A DNA stretch of 49,316 bases from Bradyrhizobium sp. CCH5-F6 (GTDB lineage: Bacteria; Pseudomonadota; Alphaproteobacteria; Rhizobiales; Xanthobacteraceae): NCBI RefSeq assembly GCF_001556045.1, contig NZ_LSIC01000173.1, forward strand, positions 1 to 49,316. The letters are read 5' to 3'. The notes below the pieces were generated by a model, which worked only from the letters and a program-made list of their open reading frames with translations, was not told the origin of the DNA and ran no database searches. Below are positions 38,528 to 47,409 of the stretch, one piece after another (positions within the stretch are counted from its first letter, which is position 1; each line of letters opens with the position of its first letter). A program made the position numbers and the translations under genes.

Positions 38528-40849
38528 ATGGACGATACGATTGGCTTCCCCGACCCCGGTCTCGACCTGTCGGACGGCTTCAAGCCGCACACCTCGCATT
38601 GGGGGGTGTTCTCCGCGCGTCAGGGTGCGGCCGGGCTGGAGGTCAGGGCCTATGCGGGCGATCCCGATCCGAACGGCATCATAGACAATTTCCCCGGCGC
38701 GCTCCGCCACCAGGCGCGCATCGCCCAGCCCGCGATCCGCCGCGGCTGGCTGGAGCGGGGGCCCGGCCCGGACGATCGCCGCGGCCGCGACGAGTTCGTC
38801 TCCGTCAGCTGGGAGAAGGCGCTCGATCTCCTGGGGGACGAACTGACGCGCATCCGCGACACGCGCGGGCCGGGCGCCGTGTTCGGCGGCTCCTATGGCT
38901 GGTCGAGTGCCGGTCGCTTTCATCACGCCCAGAGCCAGGTGCATCGCTTCCTCAACATCGCGATGGGCGGCTATGTGCGTTCGGTCAACACCTATTCCTC
39001 CGGTGCGTCCTCGGTGCTGTTGCCGCAGATCCTCGCCGGCTATGAGGACATCACCAGGCGCAACGTCACCTGGGAGCAGATCGCCGGCAGCACCGAGATC
39101 GTGCTGGCGTTCGGCGGCATGGCGTTGAAGAACTCCATGGTCGCCGGCGGCTCGATCAGCAAGCATGTCGAGCGCGGCGCGATGGCGGCGGCGCGCCGGC
39201 GCGGCTGCGAGTTCGTCCTGGTCAGCCCGCTCCGCGACGACCTGCCGGTCGAGGCCGGCGCCGAATGGATGACCTGCCTGCCCGGCACCGACACGGCGCT
39301 GATGCTGGGCATCGTCCACACGCTCGTCGCGGAAAACCTCCACGACCAGGCCTTCCTCGATCGTTACACCGAGGGCTGGCCGGTCTTCCTGCGCTATCTC
39401 ACCGGCGAGAGCGACGGGCAGGCCAAGCACGCCGAATGGGCCGCCGCGATCTGCGGGCTCGAGGCGGACACGATCCGCAAGCTGGCGCGGCGTCTTGCCG
39501 GCAAGCGCGCGCTCATCACCGTCTCCCATTCGCTCCAGCGTGCCGAGCATGGCGAGCAGCCGGTGTGGATGGGCATGGTGCTGGCGGCGGCGCTCGGACA
39601 GATCGGTCTTGCCGGCGGCGGCTACGCCTATTCGCTGGGCGCGATCGGCTATTACGGCCGCCGCGTCAACGACGTGCCGGCTCCGACGCTGGGCCAGGGC
39701 CGCAATGGCGTTTCCGATTTCATCCCGGTGGCGCGCATCGCCGACATGCTGCTCAATCCGGGCACGACGTATCGCTACAATGGCGAGACGCGCACCTATC
39801 CGGACATTCGCCTCGTCTACTGGGCCGGCGGCAACCCGTTCCATCATCATCAGGACCTCAACCGCCTGCGCAAGGCGTTTGCGAAAGTCGACACGCTGGT
39901 CGTGCACGAACTCGCCTGGACCGCCACCGCCCGTCACGCCGACATCGTGCTGCCGGCGACGATGACGCTGGAGCGCGAAGACATCGGCTATTCCACCAAC
40001 GATCCCCTGATGGTGGCCATGCACCGGATCGCCGAGCCGTTTGGCCTTTCGCGCGACGACTACGACATCTTTGCCGACCTCGCCGAGCGTCTCGGGGCGC
40101 GCGAGCCATTTACGGAAGGCCGCACCTCACGCCAGTGGCTCGAACATCTCTATGAGCCGACCCGCGCCTCGCTTGCCAGGCGTGGCCTGGAGGCGCCCGG
40201 CTTCGACGAGTTCTGGCGACGCGGCAGCCTGGTCGTGCCGCAGCAGCCCGACGACGGCGGCAGGCTGCGCCGCTTCCGGGAGGATCCCGTCAATCACGCG
40301 CTGCCGACGCCGAGCGGACGCATCGAGATATATTCGGCGAAGATTGCGGCCCATGGCGATCCGGATTGTCCCGGCCATCCGGTCTGGCTCGACAAGACCG
40401 ATCTGCCCAGGCCGGGAGCGCCGTGCTTCCTCGTCGCCAACCAGCCGGTGACGCGCCTGCACAGCCAGCTCGATTTCGGCGGGCATTCGCTCGCCGCCAA
40501 GCACCGCGGCCGCGAGGTCGCGCGCATGAACCCGGTCGATGCGGATGCACGCGGCATCGAGGACGGCGACATCATCCGCCTGTTCAACGAGCGCGGCGCA
40601 TGCCTCGCCGCGGTCCACGTCACCGACGGCATCGCGCCCGGCGTGGTCCAGCTGCCCACGGGCGCCTGGTACGATCCGATGGATCCCGAAGACGAGGCGC
40701 CGCTCTGCGTTCACGGCAATCCGAACGTGCTCACCCGCGATATCGGCACCTCATCCCTGGCGCAGGGCTGCACCGGTCAGTTGACGACCGTCGAGGTGGA
40801 GAAGTTCACGGGCAATCTGCCGCCGATCCGCGCGTTCGATCCGGTGTAG
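38528..40849 (+). CDS. bisC: Molybdopterin oxidoreductase, BisC/DMSO-reductase type
   Basis: A 773-residue bis-MGD enzyme without a Tat signal or N-terminal Fe-S Cys motif, as in cytoplasmic biotin sulfoxide or methionine sulfoxide reductases. HTSHWGVFSARQG opens the protein; the probable molybdenum ligand is Ser 157 in NTYSSGASSVLL. Cofactor-binding motifs include FGGMALKNSMVAGG, YWAGGNPFHHHQDLNRL and the C-terminal domain with LPTGAWYDP and CVHGNPNVLTRDIGTSSLAQ. Length fits BisC (about 740-780). ATG 38528 has GAGG upstream; a GTG at 38480 is an alternative. A stand-alone gene; the substrate is probably an S- or N-oxide. Confidence 0.92.
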   Translation: MDDTIGFPDPGLDLSDGFKPHTSHWGVFSARQGAAGLEVRAYAGDPDPNGIIDNFPGALRHQARIAQPAIRRGWLERGPGPDDRRGRDEFVSVSWEKALDLLGDELTRIRDTRGPGAVFGGSYGWSSAGRFHHAQSQVHRFLNIAMGGYVRSVNTYSSGASSVLLPQILAGYEDITRRNVTWEQIAGSTEIVLAFGGMALKNSMVAGGSISKHVERGAMAAARRRGCEFVLVSPLRDDLPVEAGAEWMTCLPGTDTALMLGIVHTLVAENLHDQAFLDRYTEGWPVFLRYLTGESDGQAKHAEWAAAICGLEADTIRKLARRLAGKRALITVSHSLQRAEHGEQPVWMGMVLAAALGQIGLAGGGYAYSLGAIGYYGRRVNDVPAPTLGQGRNGVSDFIPVARIADMLLNPGTTYRYNGETRTYPDIRLVYWAGGNPFHHHQDLNRLRKAFAKVDTLVVHELAWTATARHADIVLPATMTLEREDIGYSTNDPLMVAMHRIAEPFGLSRDDYDIFADLAERLGAREPFTEGRTSRQWLEHLYEPTRASLARRGLEAPGFDEFWRRGSLVVPQQPDDGGRLRRFREDPVNHALPTPSGRIEIYSAKIAAHGDPDCPGHPVWLDKTDLPRPGAPCFLVANQPVTRLHSQLDFGGHSLAAKHRGREVARMNPVDADARGIEDGDIIRLFNERGACLAAVHVTDGIAPGVVQLPTGAWYDPMDPEDEAPLCVHGNPNVLTRDIGTSSLAQGCTGQLTTVEVEKFTGNLPPIRAFDPV

Positions 40850-40866
40850 GCGGCGGCAAGGCCCGC

Positions 40867-42027
40867 TCACGCATCGACACGCGATCCCTCGCGCTGCTCG
40901 GCCGTGACGATCCGCGCCGACAACGTGACGAGGCCCATCAATGCGGCCAGCAGCCAGAACGCCAATGGCAATCCGCCAAGCCGTGCGACGAAGCCGACGC
41001 CGGCAGGGCCGATCAGGATCCCTGCATAGCCCGCAGTGGTGATCGCGGCGACCGCAAGCCCGGTCGGCATCACCGTCTGCCGCGCCGCCCGGCGAAACAG
41101 CACCGGCACGAGGTTCGACGCGCCGAGGCCGATCAGCAGGAATCCGCCGATGGCGACCGCGGCAACGGGCGCGGTGAGCAGGACCACGAAGCCCGCGATC
41201 GCGATGAGGCTGCCCCAGAGCAACGTCGCGCGGTCCCCGATGCGCGCCACCACCGCGTCGCCGCCGAGCCGGCCGATCGTCATCGCGATCGAGAACACGA
41301 TGTAGCCGGCTCCGCCTTGCGCTTCGGTAACGAGCCCCGCGCCGATCACCAGCAGCGCGCCCCAATCGAGCATCGCGCCTTCGACGAGGAAGGTGATGGC
41401 GCCGAGCAGCGCAAGCAGCAGCACCGATCCGTGCGGCAGCACGAACAATGGCCCCTCCTGCACCTGAACGGAGCGAAGCAGGCGCGGCCAGGTGACGAAC
41501 ATCGCGATCAGAATCAGGACGGAGCAGATCAGCGTGCAGGCGAGCGCGCCGAGTTGCAGCGACAGCAGCGCCGTCATCAGCGCGGATCCGGCGAAGCCGC
41601 CGATGCTGAACAATGCGTGGAAGCCGGACATCAGCGGGCGTGCCGCGGCCCGCTCCACCTCCACGGCATGGATGTTCATGGCGACGTCGATCGAGCCGAG
41701 CGCGGCGCCGAACGCAAACAGCGCCATTGCCAGCGACATGGGAGAGCTTGCGATCGCGAGCAGCGGCAGCACGAGCGCGAGACCGAACCCGCCCGCAACG
41801 ACGACCGGCCTGCTGCCGTAGCGGGCGCTGACGACGCCGGTCAGCAGCATCGCGAGGACCGAGCCGACGCCGAGGCTGAGCAGCAGCAGTCCGAGCACGC
41901 CGTCGTCGACCGCGAGCCGCGTTTTCGCGAACGGCACCAGCGGCGCCCAGCACGCGATGCCGAAGCCGGCGACGAGGAAGGCGAGCCGGGTCGCAAGGCG
42001 CGTGGCCGGCCGGTCGGCAGAGGACAT
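40867..42027 (-). CDS. MFS transporter
   Basis: A 386-residue transporter with about 12 hydrophobic helices. The first is FLVAGFGIACWAPLVPFAKT, and the loop after helix 2 has the MFS-like TGVVSARYGSRPVV. It resembles the YbjJ/FucP-like group of drug or sugar permeases. GGAG lies six bases before ATG 42027; a TTG at 42048 is less likely. It is convergent with the molybdoenzyme and 60 bp downstream of the sensor kinase on the same strand, possibly in that operon. Substrate unknown. Confidence 0.9.
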   Translation of the reverse strand: MSSADRPATRLATRLAFLVAGFGIACWAPLVPFAKTRLAVDDGVLGLLLLSLGVGSVLAMLLTGVVSARYGSRPVVVAGGFGLALVLPLLAIASSPMSLAMALFAFGAALGSIDVAMNIHAVEVERAAARPLMSGFHALFSIGGFAGSALMTALLSLQLGALACTLICSVLILIAMFVTWPRLLRSVQVQEGPLFVLPHGSVLLLALLGAITFLVEGAMLDWGALLVIGAGLVTEAQGGAGYIVFSIAMTIGRLGGDAVVARIGDRATLLWGSLIAIAGFVVLLTAPVAAVAIGGFLLIGLGASNLVPVLFRRAARQTVMPTGLAVAAITTAGYAGILIGPAGVGFVARLGGLPLAFWLLAALMGLVTLSARIVTAEQREGSRVDA

Positions 42028-42087
42028 GAGAACTCCAGGGGAAAGCAATGGCGGGGCGGGAGGAGTAACCCGACGAATGCCGCGGCT

Positions 42088-43419
42088 TTATGGCCGGGCG
42101 GGACTCGGATCGTCGCGGGCGGCCCTCGAAAGCTGCAAGCGGACGCGCAGGCCCTTCGGCTCGTTGTCGAGCAGTTGAAGCGTTCCATCATGCGCGGTCA
42201 CGATCGCCTGGGCGATCGAGAGGCCGAGGCCAAATCCCGCCGTCTCGTCCATGGTCCGGGCGTCCTCGCCGCGTACGAAGGGCTCCAGCATCGCCGCCTT
42301 CCTCTCGTCGGGAATGCCAGGTCCATTGTCGCAGACGTCGATCACGAGCCGGTTCCCCGACGTCAACAATGTGACCTCGACTTCGGTTCCGAAGCGCGTC
42401 GCGTTCTGCACGAGGTTGGTGACCGCGCGGATGATTTCGTCCGGCCGCAGGACGAACGCCGCCCGGTCGGGGCCCGAATAGCTCACCGCATAGCCGCAAT
42501 CGGAGAACTGCTCGCAGACCATCTGCAGCAGCGCGGCGACGTCCACCAGCGTCGGCTTGACCGGACTTTCACTGCGCAACAAGGAGAGCACCGACTCCAG
42601 CATCGACTGCATCTGGTCGAGATCGCGCACGGTCTGCATGCGCTGGGCCGCGTCCTCGATATATTCCGAGCGCAGCCGCAACCGCGTGATCGGCGTGCGC
42701 AGGTCATGGCTGATGGCGGCGAGCATGCGGTTTCGCTCGTTCATCAGCGCCGTGATGCGCTCGCGCATCCGGTTCAGCGCCCTGGCCGCGGACTTGATCT
42801 CCTCCGGCCCGTTTTCCGGCAACGGCGGCGAGGACCGGTTCAGGCTGAAATTCTCCGCCGCGCGCGCGAAAGCCAACAGAGGCGAGGACAGGGCGCGGCC
42901 GGCCCATATGCCGAGCAGCGTGACGCTCGCCACCAGGAACAGCAGCGTGGAGGTCCAGAGGCCGCTGACGAAGGCCGGCATCTTGGACCATCCGATCGTT
43001 GCCTCGAGCACGTCGTCGCCCGCGAGGTAGAACCAGACCCGGTCCTGCTGCGCGCCGGTGCCGGGAATGAATTCGGCCCGGCCGCCAAGCGCTGACGGGA
43101 TGGCCATGGGTGTCCGTGCCGGCAGCGGAGTAACGGAAGTAGAAACGTCTTCCCGCAATTGCAGCTTGAGCGCCGGAAAGGTCCGGCTGATGCTATCGAG
43201 GACGACCGCGCGCTCAGCCTTGGGCGTATTGCCGATGATCTGGGCGATCAGCTCGAATTGCTCGACCGGCGCATCGGTCAAGAGCTTCGGACGGCTGAGC
43301 AGGAAATACCCGGCGATCAGGACGTGGATCAGGACCAGCGAGACCAGGACCAGGGCCGCGATCTGGCCGCTGATCCGCCTGAAGCTGAACAGCGCCAGGA
43401 TGCCGGCGGTGCGGCTCAT
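42088..43419 (-). CDS. EnvZ-like sensor histidine kinase
   Basis: A 443-residue inner-membrane kinase. Two membrane segments (about 19-41 and 155-173) flank a periplasmic sensor of roughly 110 residues. A HAMP domain follows (SPLLAFARAAENFSLN), then the H-box with phospho-acceptor His 238 in AAISHDLRTPITRLRLRSEY, N-box NLVQNATRFG, and ATP-binding DVCDNGPGIP and GFGLGLSIAQ. Its start overlaps the regulator stop (ATGA). The sensed signal is unknown; efflux-related stress is suggested by the nearby MacAB-NodT operon. Confidence 0.94.
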   Translation of the reverse strand: MSRTAGILALFSFRRISGQIAALVLVSLVLIHVLIAGYFLLSRPKLLTDAPVEQFELIAQIIGNTPKAERAVVLDSISRTFPALKLQLREDVSTSVTPLPARTPMAIPSALGGRAEFIPGTGAQQDRVWFYLAGDDVLEATIGWSKMPAFVSGLWTSTLLFLVASVTLLGIWAGRALSSPLLAFARAAENFSLNRSSPPLPENGPEEIKSAARALNRMRERITALMNERNRMLAAISHDLRTPITRLRLRSEYIEDAAQRMQTVRDLDQMQSMLESVLSLLRSESPVKPTLVDVAALLQMVCEQFSDCGYAVSYSGPDRAAFVLRPDEIIRAVTNLVQNATRFGTEVEVTLLTSGNRLVIDVCDNGPGIPDERKAAMLEPFVRGEDARTMDETAGFGLGLSIAQAIVTAHDGTLQLLDNEPKGLRVRLQLSRAARDDPSPARP

Positions 43420-44129
43420 GCTTCCTCCACCACCGGCGTGAAGACGTAGCCGCCGGTGCGGACGGTCTTGATGATGGACGTCTCCTCCGTGCGGTCGAGC
43501 TTGCGGCGCAGTCGGCTGACCAGCACGTCGATGCTGCGGCCAAAGCTGCCGCCGGGACGGCCGCGCGTCATGCTCAGGAGATTGTCACGGGTCAGGATGC
43601 GGCCGGCCCGTTCGCAGAAAGCCTGCAGCAGATCGAACTCGGCGCTGGTCAGCGGCACCTGCGCGCCCTCGGGGTCGCGCAATTCCCGCAGGCGAAGATC
43701 GATCGTCCACCCCTGGAATTTGAGCCGCGTCGCCGTGGAGCTGGTCGCACGCTCGCTCGATTGCCGGCGCAGCACGGCGTTGATCCTGGCAACCAGCTCG
43801 CGCGGGTTGAACGGTTTCGGCAGATAGTCGTCGGCACCCATCTCGAGGCCGAGGATCCGGTCGAGGTCCTCGCCCTTCGCCGTGAGGATGATGATCGGCG
43901 TCATGGATTCCATGCGCACGCGGCGGCACAGGCTGAGGCCGTCCTCTCCCGGCAGCATCAGGTCGAGCACGATCAAATCGACCTTGTTCTGCGAGAGGTA
44001 GCGGTCCATCTCCTTGCCGTTGGTGACCGCGCCGGCCGAGAACGAATGCTCGCTCAGATAGCGCGAGATGAGGTCACGGGTTTGCCGGTCGTCTTCGACG
44101 ATCAGGATGTTCTGCGTGCCGTTGGTCAT
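43416..44129 (-). CDS. OmpR-family response regulator
   Basis: A 237-residue DNA-binding regulator. The receiver has acidic VEDD (11-14), phospho-acceptor Asp 56 in DLIVLDLMLPGEDG, and the conserved Lys in IIILTAKG. The OmpR/PhoB winged-helix domain covers about 135-235 (PLTSAEFDLLQAFCERAGRI, then DVLVSRLRRKLD and IIKTVRTGGYVF). ATG 44129 matches the start of the receiver; an in-frame start at 44204 is poorer. It lies 90 bp downstream of the MacB gene on the same strand and is coupled to the kinase. Confidence 0.94.
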   Translation of the reverse strand: MTNGTQNILIVEDDRQTRDLISRYLSEHSFSAGAVTNGKEMDRYLSQNKVDLIVLDLMLPGEDGLSLCRRVRMESMTPIIILTAKGEDLDRILGLEMGADDYLPKPFNPRELVARINAVLRRQSSERATSSTATRLKFQGWTIDLRLRELRDPEGAQVPLTSAEFDLLQAFCERAGRILTRDNLLSMTRGRPGGSFGRSIDVLVSRLRRKLDRTEETSIIKTVRTGGYVFTPVVEEA

Positions 44130-44219
44130 GGCTGATATCGCATCGGGGGTACCGATCGTTGGTCGATTTGCGGACGATTGTCTCGTCCGAAGAACTACGG
44201 TCATGGTGCAATCCTAGAA

Positions 44220-46181
44220 TTAGTCACGGCTCAAAGCCACTACGGGGTCGAGGAAAGCGGCGCGGCGCGCGGGGAAGAAACCGAAGGCGACCCCGATACC
44301 CGTCGAGGTCAGGAACGCCGCCCCGATCGAGAACATCGAATAGGTGACCTGAAACCCCGGGATCGCGAAATTGATCGCCGTGCCGAGCAGGAGCGCGATC
44401 AGGATGCCGGCGATGCCGCCGATCGACGAGATCAGCGTCGCCTCCACCAGGAACTGCTGGAGAATGTCGCTGCGCCTTGCGCCCACCGCCATGCGCACGC
44501 CGATCTCGCCGATCCGCTCGGAGACCGACACCAGCATGATGTTCATCACGCCGATGCCGCCGACGACCAGCGAGATCACCGCGATCGCGGCCACGAGGAA
44601 GGCCAGGGTCTGTGTCGTGCTGGTGATGGTGCGGCGGATGTCGTCGGTGTTGAGGATGACGAAATCCCTCGTATTGTGCCGCTGCGTCAAGAGCGTGGTG
44701 ACCGCATCCTGGGCCAGCGTGGTCGAGATCTCGTCGCTGATCCGGAGCAGGATGCTGCGCAGCGCGCGGTCGCCGGTGAACTGGGCCTGTACGGTGGTGT
44801 AGGGAAGATACACAGAGAGGTTCTGGTTCGAGCCGAACCCGCCCTGCTGCTGGGCAATGACGCCGACGATGCGGCAGGGCACCTTGCCGAGCCAGATGAC
44901 GCGACCTATCCCTGCGGTCTGGTCGTCGGCGAAGAAGGTCTTGCGGGTGTTGTCGTCGATGACGACCTGCCGCTCGATGTTGCGAACCGCATCGGCGTCG
45001 AACAGCCGCCCTTTCGCGAGCTTGGCGCCCTTGACCAGAAAGTAGCTCTCGCCGACGCCGTTGACCAGCACGTTCGATTCGTTGCCGCGGTAGCGGACCG
45101 TCGTGCTGGTCGAGACCGTCGGTGTGACCCCGGCAATGAAACTCTGCTGGCCGAGCGCGCGGGCATCGCCGAGGACGAGCGTCTTGATCTTGCCGGCGCG
45201 CGCATCGCCGAAGTCCCTTCCCGGAAACACCTCGATCGTGTTGGTGCCGAGGTTCGATATGTCGGACAGCACCTTGCGCTGGGAGGCGTTGCCGAGCGCG
45301 ACCACGGACGACACCGCGGCGATGCCGATGATGATTCCGAGCATGGTCAGGAACGCGCGCAGCCGGTGTGCGGCCATCGCCACCAGCGCCATCCGCGAGG
45401 CTTCCCGCAGGCGCCGCAATGCACCCGGCCAGCCGTGACCGCTCTCCCGCGAACTCCGCGAGACCGGAGGCGGCGGTTCGGACCTGTCCGCGGTCTCGGT
45501 TCGGCGGTCGGCTGCGATCCTGCCGTCCCGCAGTTCGATGATGCGCTCCGCCCTTGCCGCGACGTCGGCATCATGGGTGACGATGATGATCGTCCGCCCC
45601 TCGCGGTGCAGCTCCTTCAGAATCTTGAGGACTTCCTCGCCGCTGCGGCGGTCGAGCGCGCCGGTCGGCTCGTCTGCCAGGATGACCTCCGCGCCGTTGA
45701 TCAGCGCGCGTGCGATCGAGACGCGCTGCTGCTGGCCGCCCGACAGCTGGTTCGGGCGATGGCCGCGCCGGTCGTTCACGCCCAACCTCGCCAGCAGCTT
45801 TTCGGCGCGCGCGCGGCGCTCCCTGGCCTTCATCCCGGCATAGATGGCGGGGATCTCGACGTTCTCGGCAGCCGAGAGGTCGCCGAGCAGATGATAGCGC
45901 TGGAAGATGAAGCCGAAATGCTCGCGGCGCAGCGCTGCCAGCGCGTCCGCATCGAGCTCGGAGACGGTCTTGCCGGCGACGCGATAGGTGCCGGAGGTCG
46001 GGCGGTCGAGGCAGCCGAGGATGTTGAGCAGCGTCGATTTGCCGGAGCCCGACGAGCCGATGATCGCCACCATCTCGCCGGGCTGGATGCTCAGCGAGAG
46101 ATCGTCGAGCGCGACCACGCTGCTGTCGCCGGCCCTGAACTCACGCCGGACGTTCTCGAGCGCAATGATGGGGTCGGCCAT
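44220..46181 (-). CDS. macB: MacB-type ABC transporter ATPase/permease
   Basis: A 653-residue tripartite-efflux ABC protein. The N-terminal ATPase has Walker A GSSGSGKST (42-50), signature LSGGQQQR and Walker B VILADEPTGALD. A linker leads to helix 1 (FLTMLGIIIGIAAVSSVVAL), a large periplasmic MacB_PCD domain (about 300-520) and three C-terminal FtsX helices ending in GVAFGFFPARRAAFLDPVVA. GGAGG is eight bases before ATG 46181. It works with MacA and a TolC-like protein to expel macrolides, peptides or siderophores. It follows MacA by one base. Confidence 0.95.
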   Translation of the reverse strand: MADPIIALENVRREFRAGDSSVVALDDLSLSIQPGEMVAIIGSSGSGKSTLLNILGCLDRPTSGTYRVAGKTVSELDADALAALRREHFGFIFQRYHLLGDLSAAENVEIPAIYAGMKARERRARAEKLLARLGVNDRRGHRPNQLSGGQQQRVSIARALINGAEVILADEPTGALDRRSGEEVLKILKELHREGRTIIIVTHDADVAARAERIIELRDGRIAADRRTETADRSEPPPPVSRSSRESGHGWPGALRRLREASRMALVAMAAHRLRAFLTMLGIIIGIAAVSSVVALGNASQRKVLSDISNLGTNTIEVFPGRDFGDARAGKIKTLVLGDARALGQQSFIAGVTPTVSTSTTVRYRGNESNVLVNGVGESYFLVKGAKLAKGRLFDADAVRNIERQVVIDDNTRKTFFADDQTAGIGRVIWLGKVPCRIVGVIAQQQGGFGSNQNLSVYLPYTTVQAQFTGDRALRSILLRISDEISTTLAQDAVTTLLTQRHNTRDFVILNTDDIRRTITSTTQTLAFLVAAIAVISLVVGGIGVMNIMLVSVSERIGEIGVRMAVGARRSDILQQFLVEATLISSIGGIAGILIALLLGTAINFAIPGFQVTYSMFSIGAAFLTSTGIGVAFGFFPARRAAFLDPVVALSRD

Positions 46182-46182
46182 C

Positions 46183-47409
46183 TCAGGGACCTCCGGGCGG
46201 GCCGCCGGGCATGCCGCGCGATGCGGTCTGCTCGCTGGCTTCTCCGGTGACGACCCGGTCGCCCTCATCGAGGCCGGACCTGATCTCGACCGTAGTGCGG
46301 TCATTAAGTCCGGTCTTGACCTCGCGCTCGTGCACGTCACCCGACGCGTCGAGGGTGCGGACGGTGCTGCGGCCGTCGGATTTCCGCATCAGCGCGAGCG
46401 CGGGGATGACCTTCACGCGCTTGGCCTCACCGGTGATGATGTGCACCTCGGCGGTCATGTAAGTCCGCAGCGAAAGATCCTTGTTGGGGACGTTGAAGAC
46501 GCCGATGTAGTAGATGGCAGTGCTGGTGGAGCTCGATGAACTCGAGCTCGAGCTCGACGTGGTGGTCGAGGAGAAGCTGGCGTCGCTCTTGATCGATTCG
46601 GGGGCCGGCTCGATCTGCTCCAGCCTGGCCTCGTAGCGGTGATCCTGGTCGCCGAGGATGGTGAAGTAGAGCGGTTGTCCCGGCTTGACCTTGACGATGT
46701 CGGCCTCGGAGATCTCCGCCCGCACCGTCATGGTCTCGAGTTGGCCAAGCACGACGATGGTCGGGGCGGACTGCACCGCATTGACCGTCTGTCCCTCCTG
46801 TACCACGGTGGCGAGCACCGTGCCGTCGATGGGTGCGGTGATCCTGGTGTAGTCGAGGTTGACGCGCGCCGTCTCGACGCTGGCTTCGGCTCCCACGATC
46901 AGGGCTTCGAGCGCGGCAATCTGGGCACGGGTCTGCCGCACCGTCGAATCCGCGCTGTCGAAATCGCTGCGCGAGGTGGCACGCTGCGCCAGCGTCGCCT
47001 GCTGGCGCGCGAGGTTGGCTTCCGCCAGCACCAACGCGGCTTCCTTCTCGAGTTTCTGAGCGCGGTAGTTCTTGAGCGAAGCTTCCGAATTGCGCAGATC
47101 GTTCTGCTTGGTGACAGGGTCGATCTGGGCGATGACGTCGCCGGCCTTGACCGTGTCGCCGACGCGGACATTGAGGGCGGTGATCCGGCCCGATACCTGC
47201 GCGCCGACGGCGGTCAGGCGCGTCGGCTTGAGCGTGCCGCTGGCGAGCACCTCCTCGCGCAGATCGCTGACGGTGACCGGCGCAGTGATGTAGGACTGCG
47301 CCTTGCTCGACGTCGCCGGAAAGCGCATGGCGGCGACCACCCCGGTTGCCACGACGGCAACCACCGCGGCGGCAATCTTCACGCGCTTGGCGGTGATGAT
47401 ATCAGTCAC
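46183..47409 (-). CDS. macA: MacA-type periplasmic adaptor
   Basis: A 408-residue HlyD/MacA adaptor. N-terminal anchor IAAAVVAVVATGVVAA, then SGTLKPTRLTAVGAQVSGRI and VGDTVKAGDVIAQIDP (lipoyl domain), a coiled-coil hairpin, VNLDYTRITAPIDGTVLATV, and the beta-barrel and membrane-proximal domains. An odd Ser/Thr tract (ten Ser in a row within a longer run) replaces a short loop near residue 285. ATG 47409 overlaps the NodT stop. The tail is Gly/Pro-rich (RGMPGGPPGGP). Confidence 0.95.
   Translation of the reverse strand: MTDIITAKRVKIAAAVVAVVATGVVAAMRFPATSSKAQSYITAPVTVSDLREEVLASGTLKPTRLTAVGAQVSGRITALNVRVGDTVKAGDVIAQIDPVTKQNDLRNSEASLKNYRAQKLEKEAALVLAEANLARQQATLAQRATSRSDFDSADSTVRQTRAQIAALEALIVGAEASVETARVNLDYTRITAPIDGTVLATVVQEGQTVNAVQSAPTIVVLGQLETMTVRAEISEADIVKVKPGQPLYFTILGDQDHRYEARLEQIEPAPESIKSDASFSSTTTSSSSSSSSSSTSTAIYYIGVFNVPNKDLSLRTYMTAEVHIITGEAKRVKVIPALALMRKSDGRSTVRTLDASGDVHEREVKTGLNDRTTVEIRSGLDEGDRVVTGEASEQTASRGMPGGPPGGP
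46519..46572 (-). repeat. Serine/threonine codon tract in macA
   Basis: Ten consecutive Ser codons (46528-46557) flanked by Thr and Ser codons, built mainly of alternating TCG and AGC, giving CGAGCTCGAGCTCGA on the top strand. Such a simple repeat could change length in-frame. Confidence 0.75.

Noticed and set aside
40366..43095. Forward open frame of over 900 codons across the molybdoenzyme end, MFS and kinase genes
   Set aside because: Low-complexity Arg/Gln/Glu-rich translation typical of an antisense or shifted frame in GC-rich DNA.
44178..46250. Long forward open frame opposite macB
   Set aside because: Shadow of a high-GC gene; composition is Arg/Asp/Gly-rich with no domain, while macB has full motifs on the other strand.
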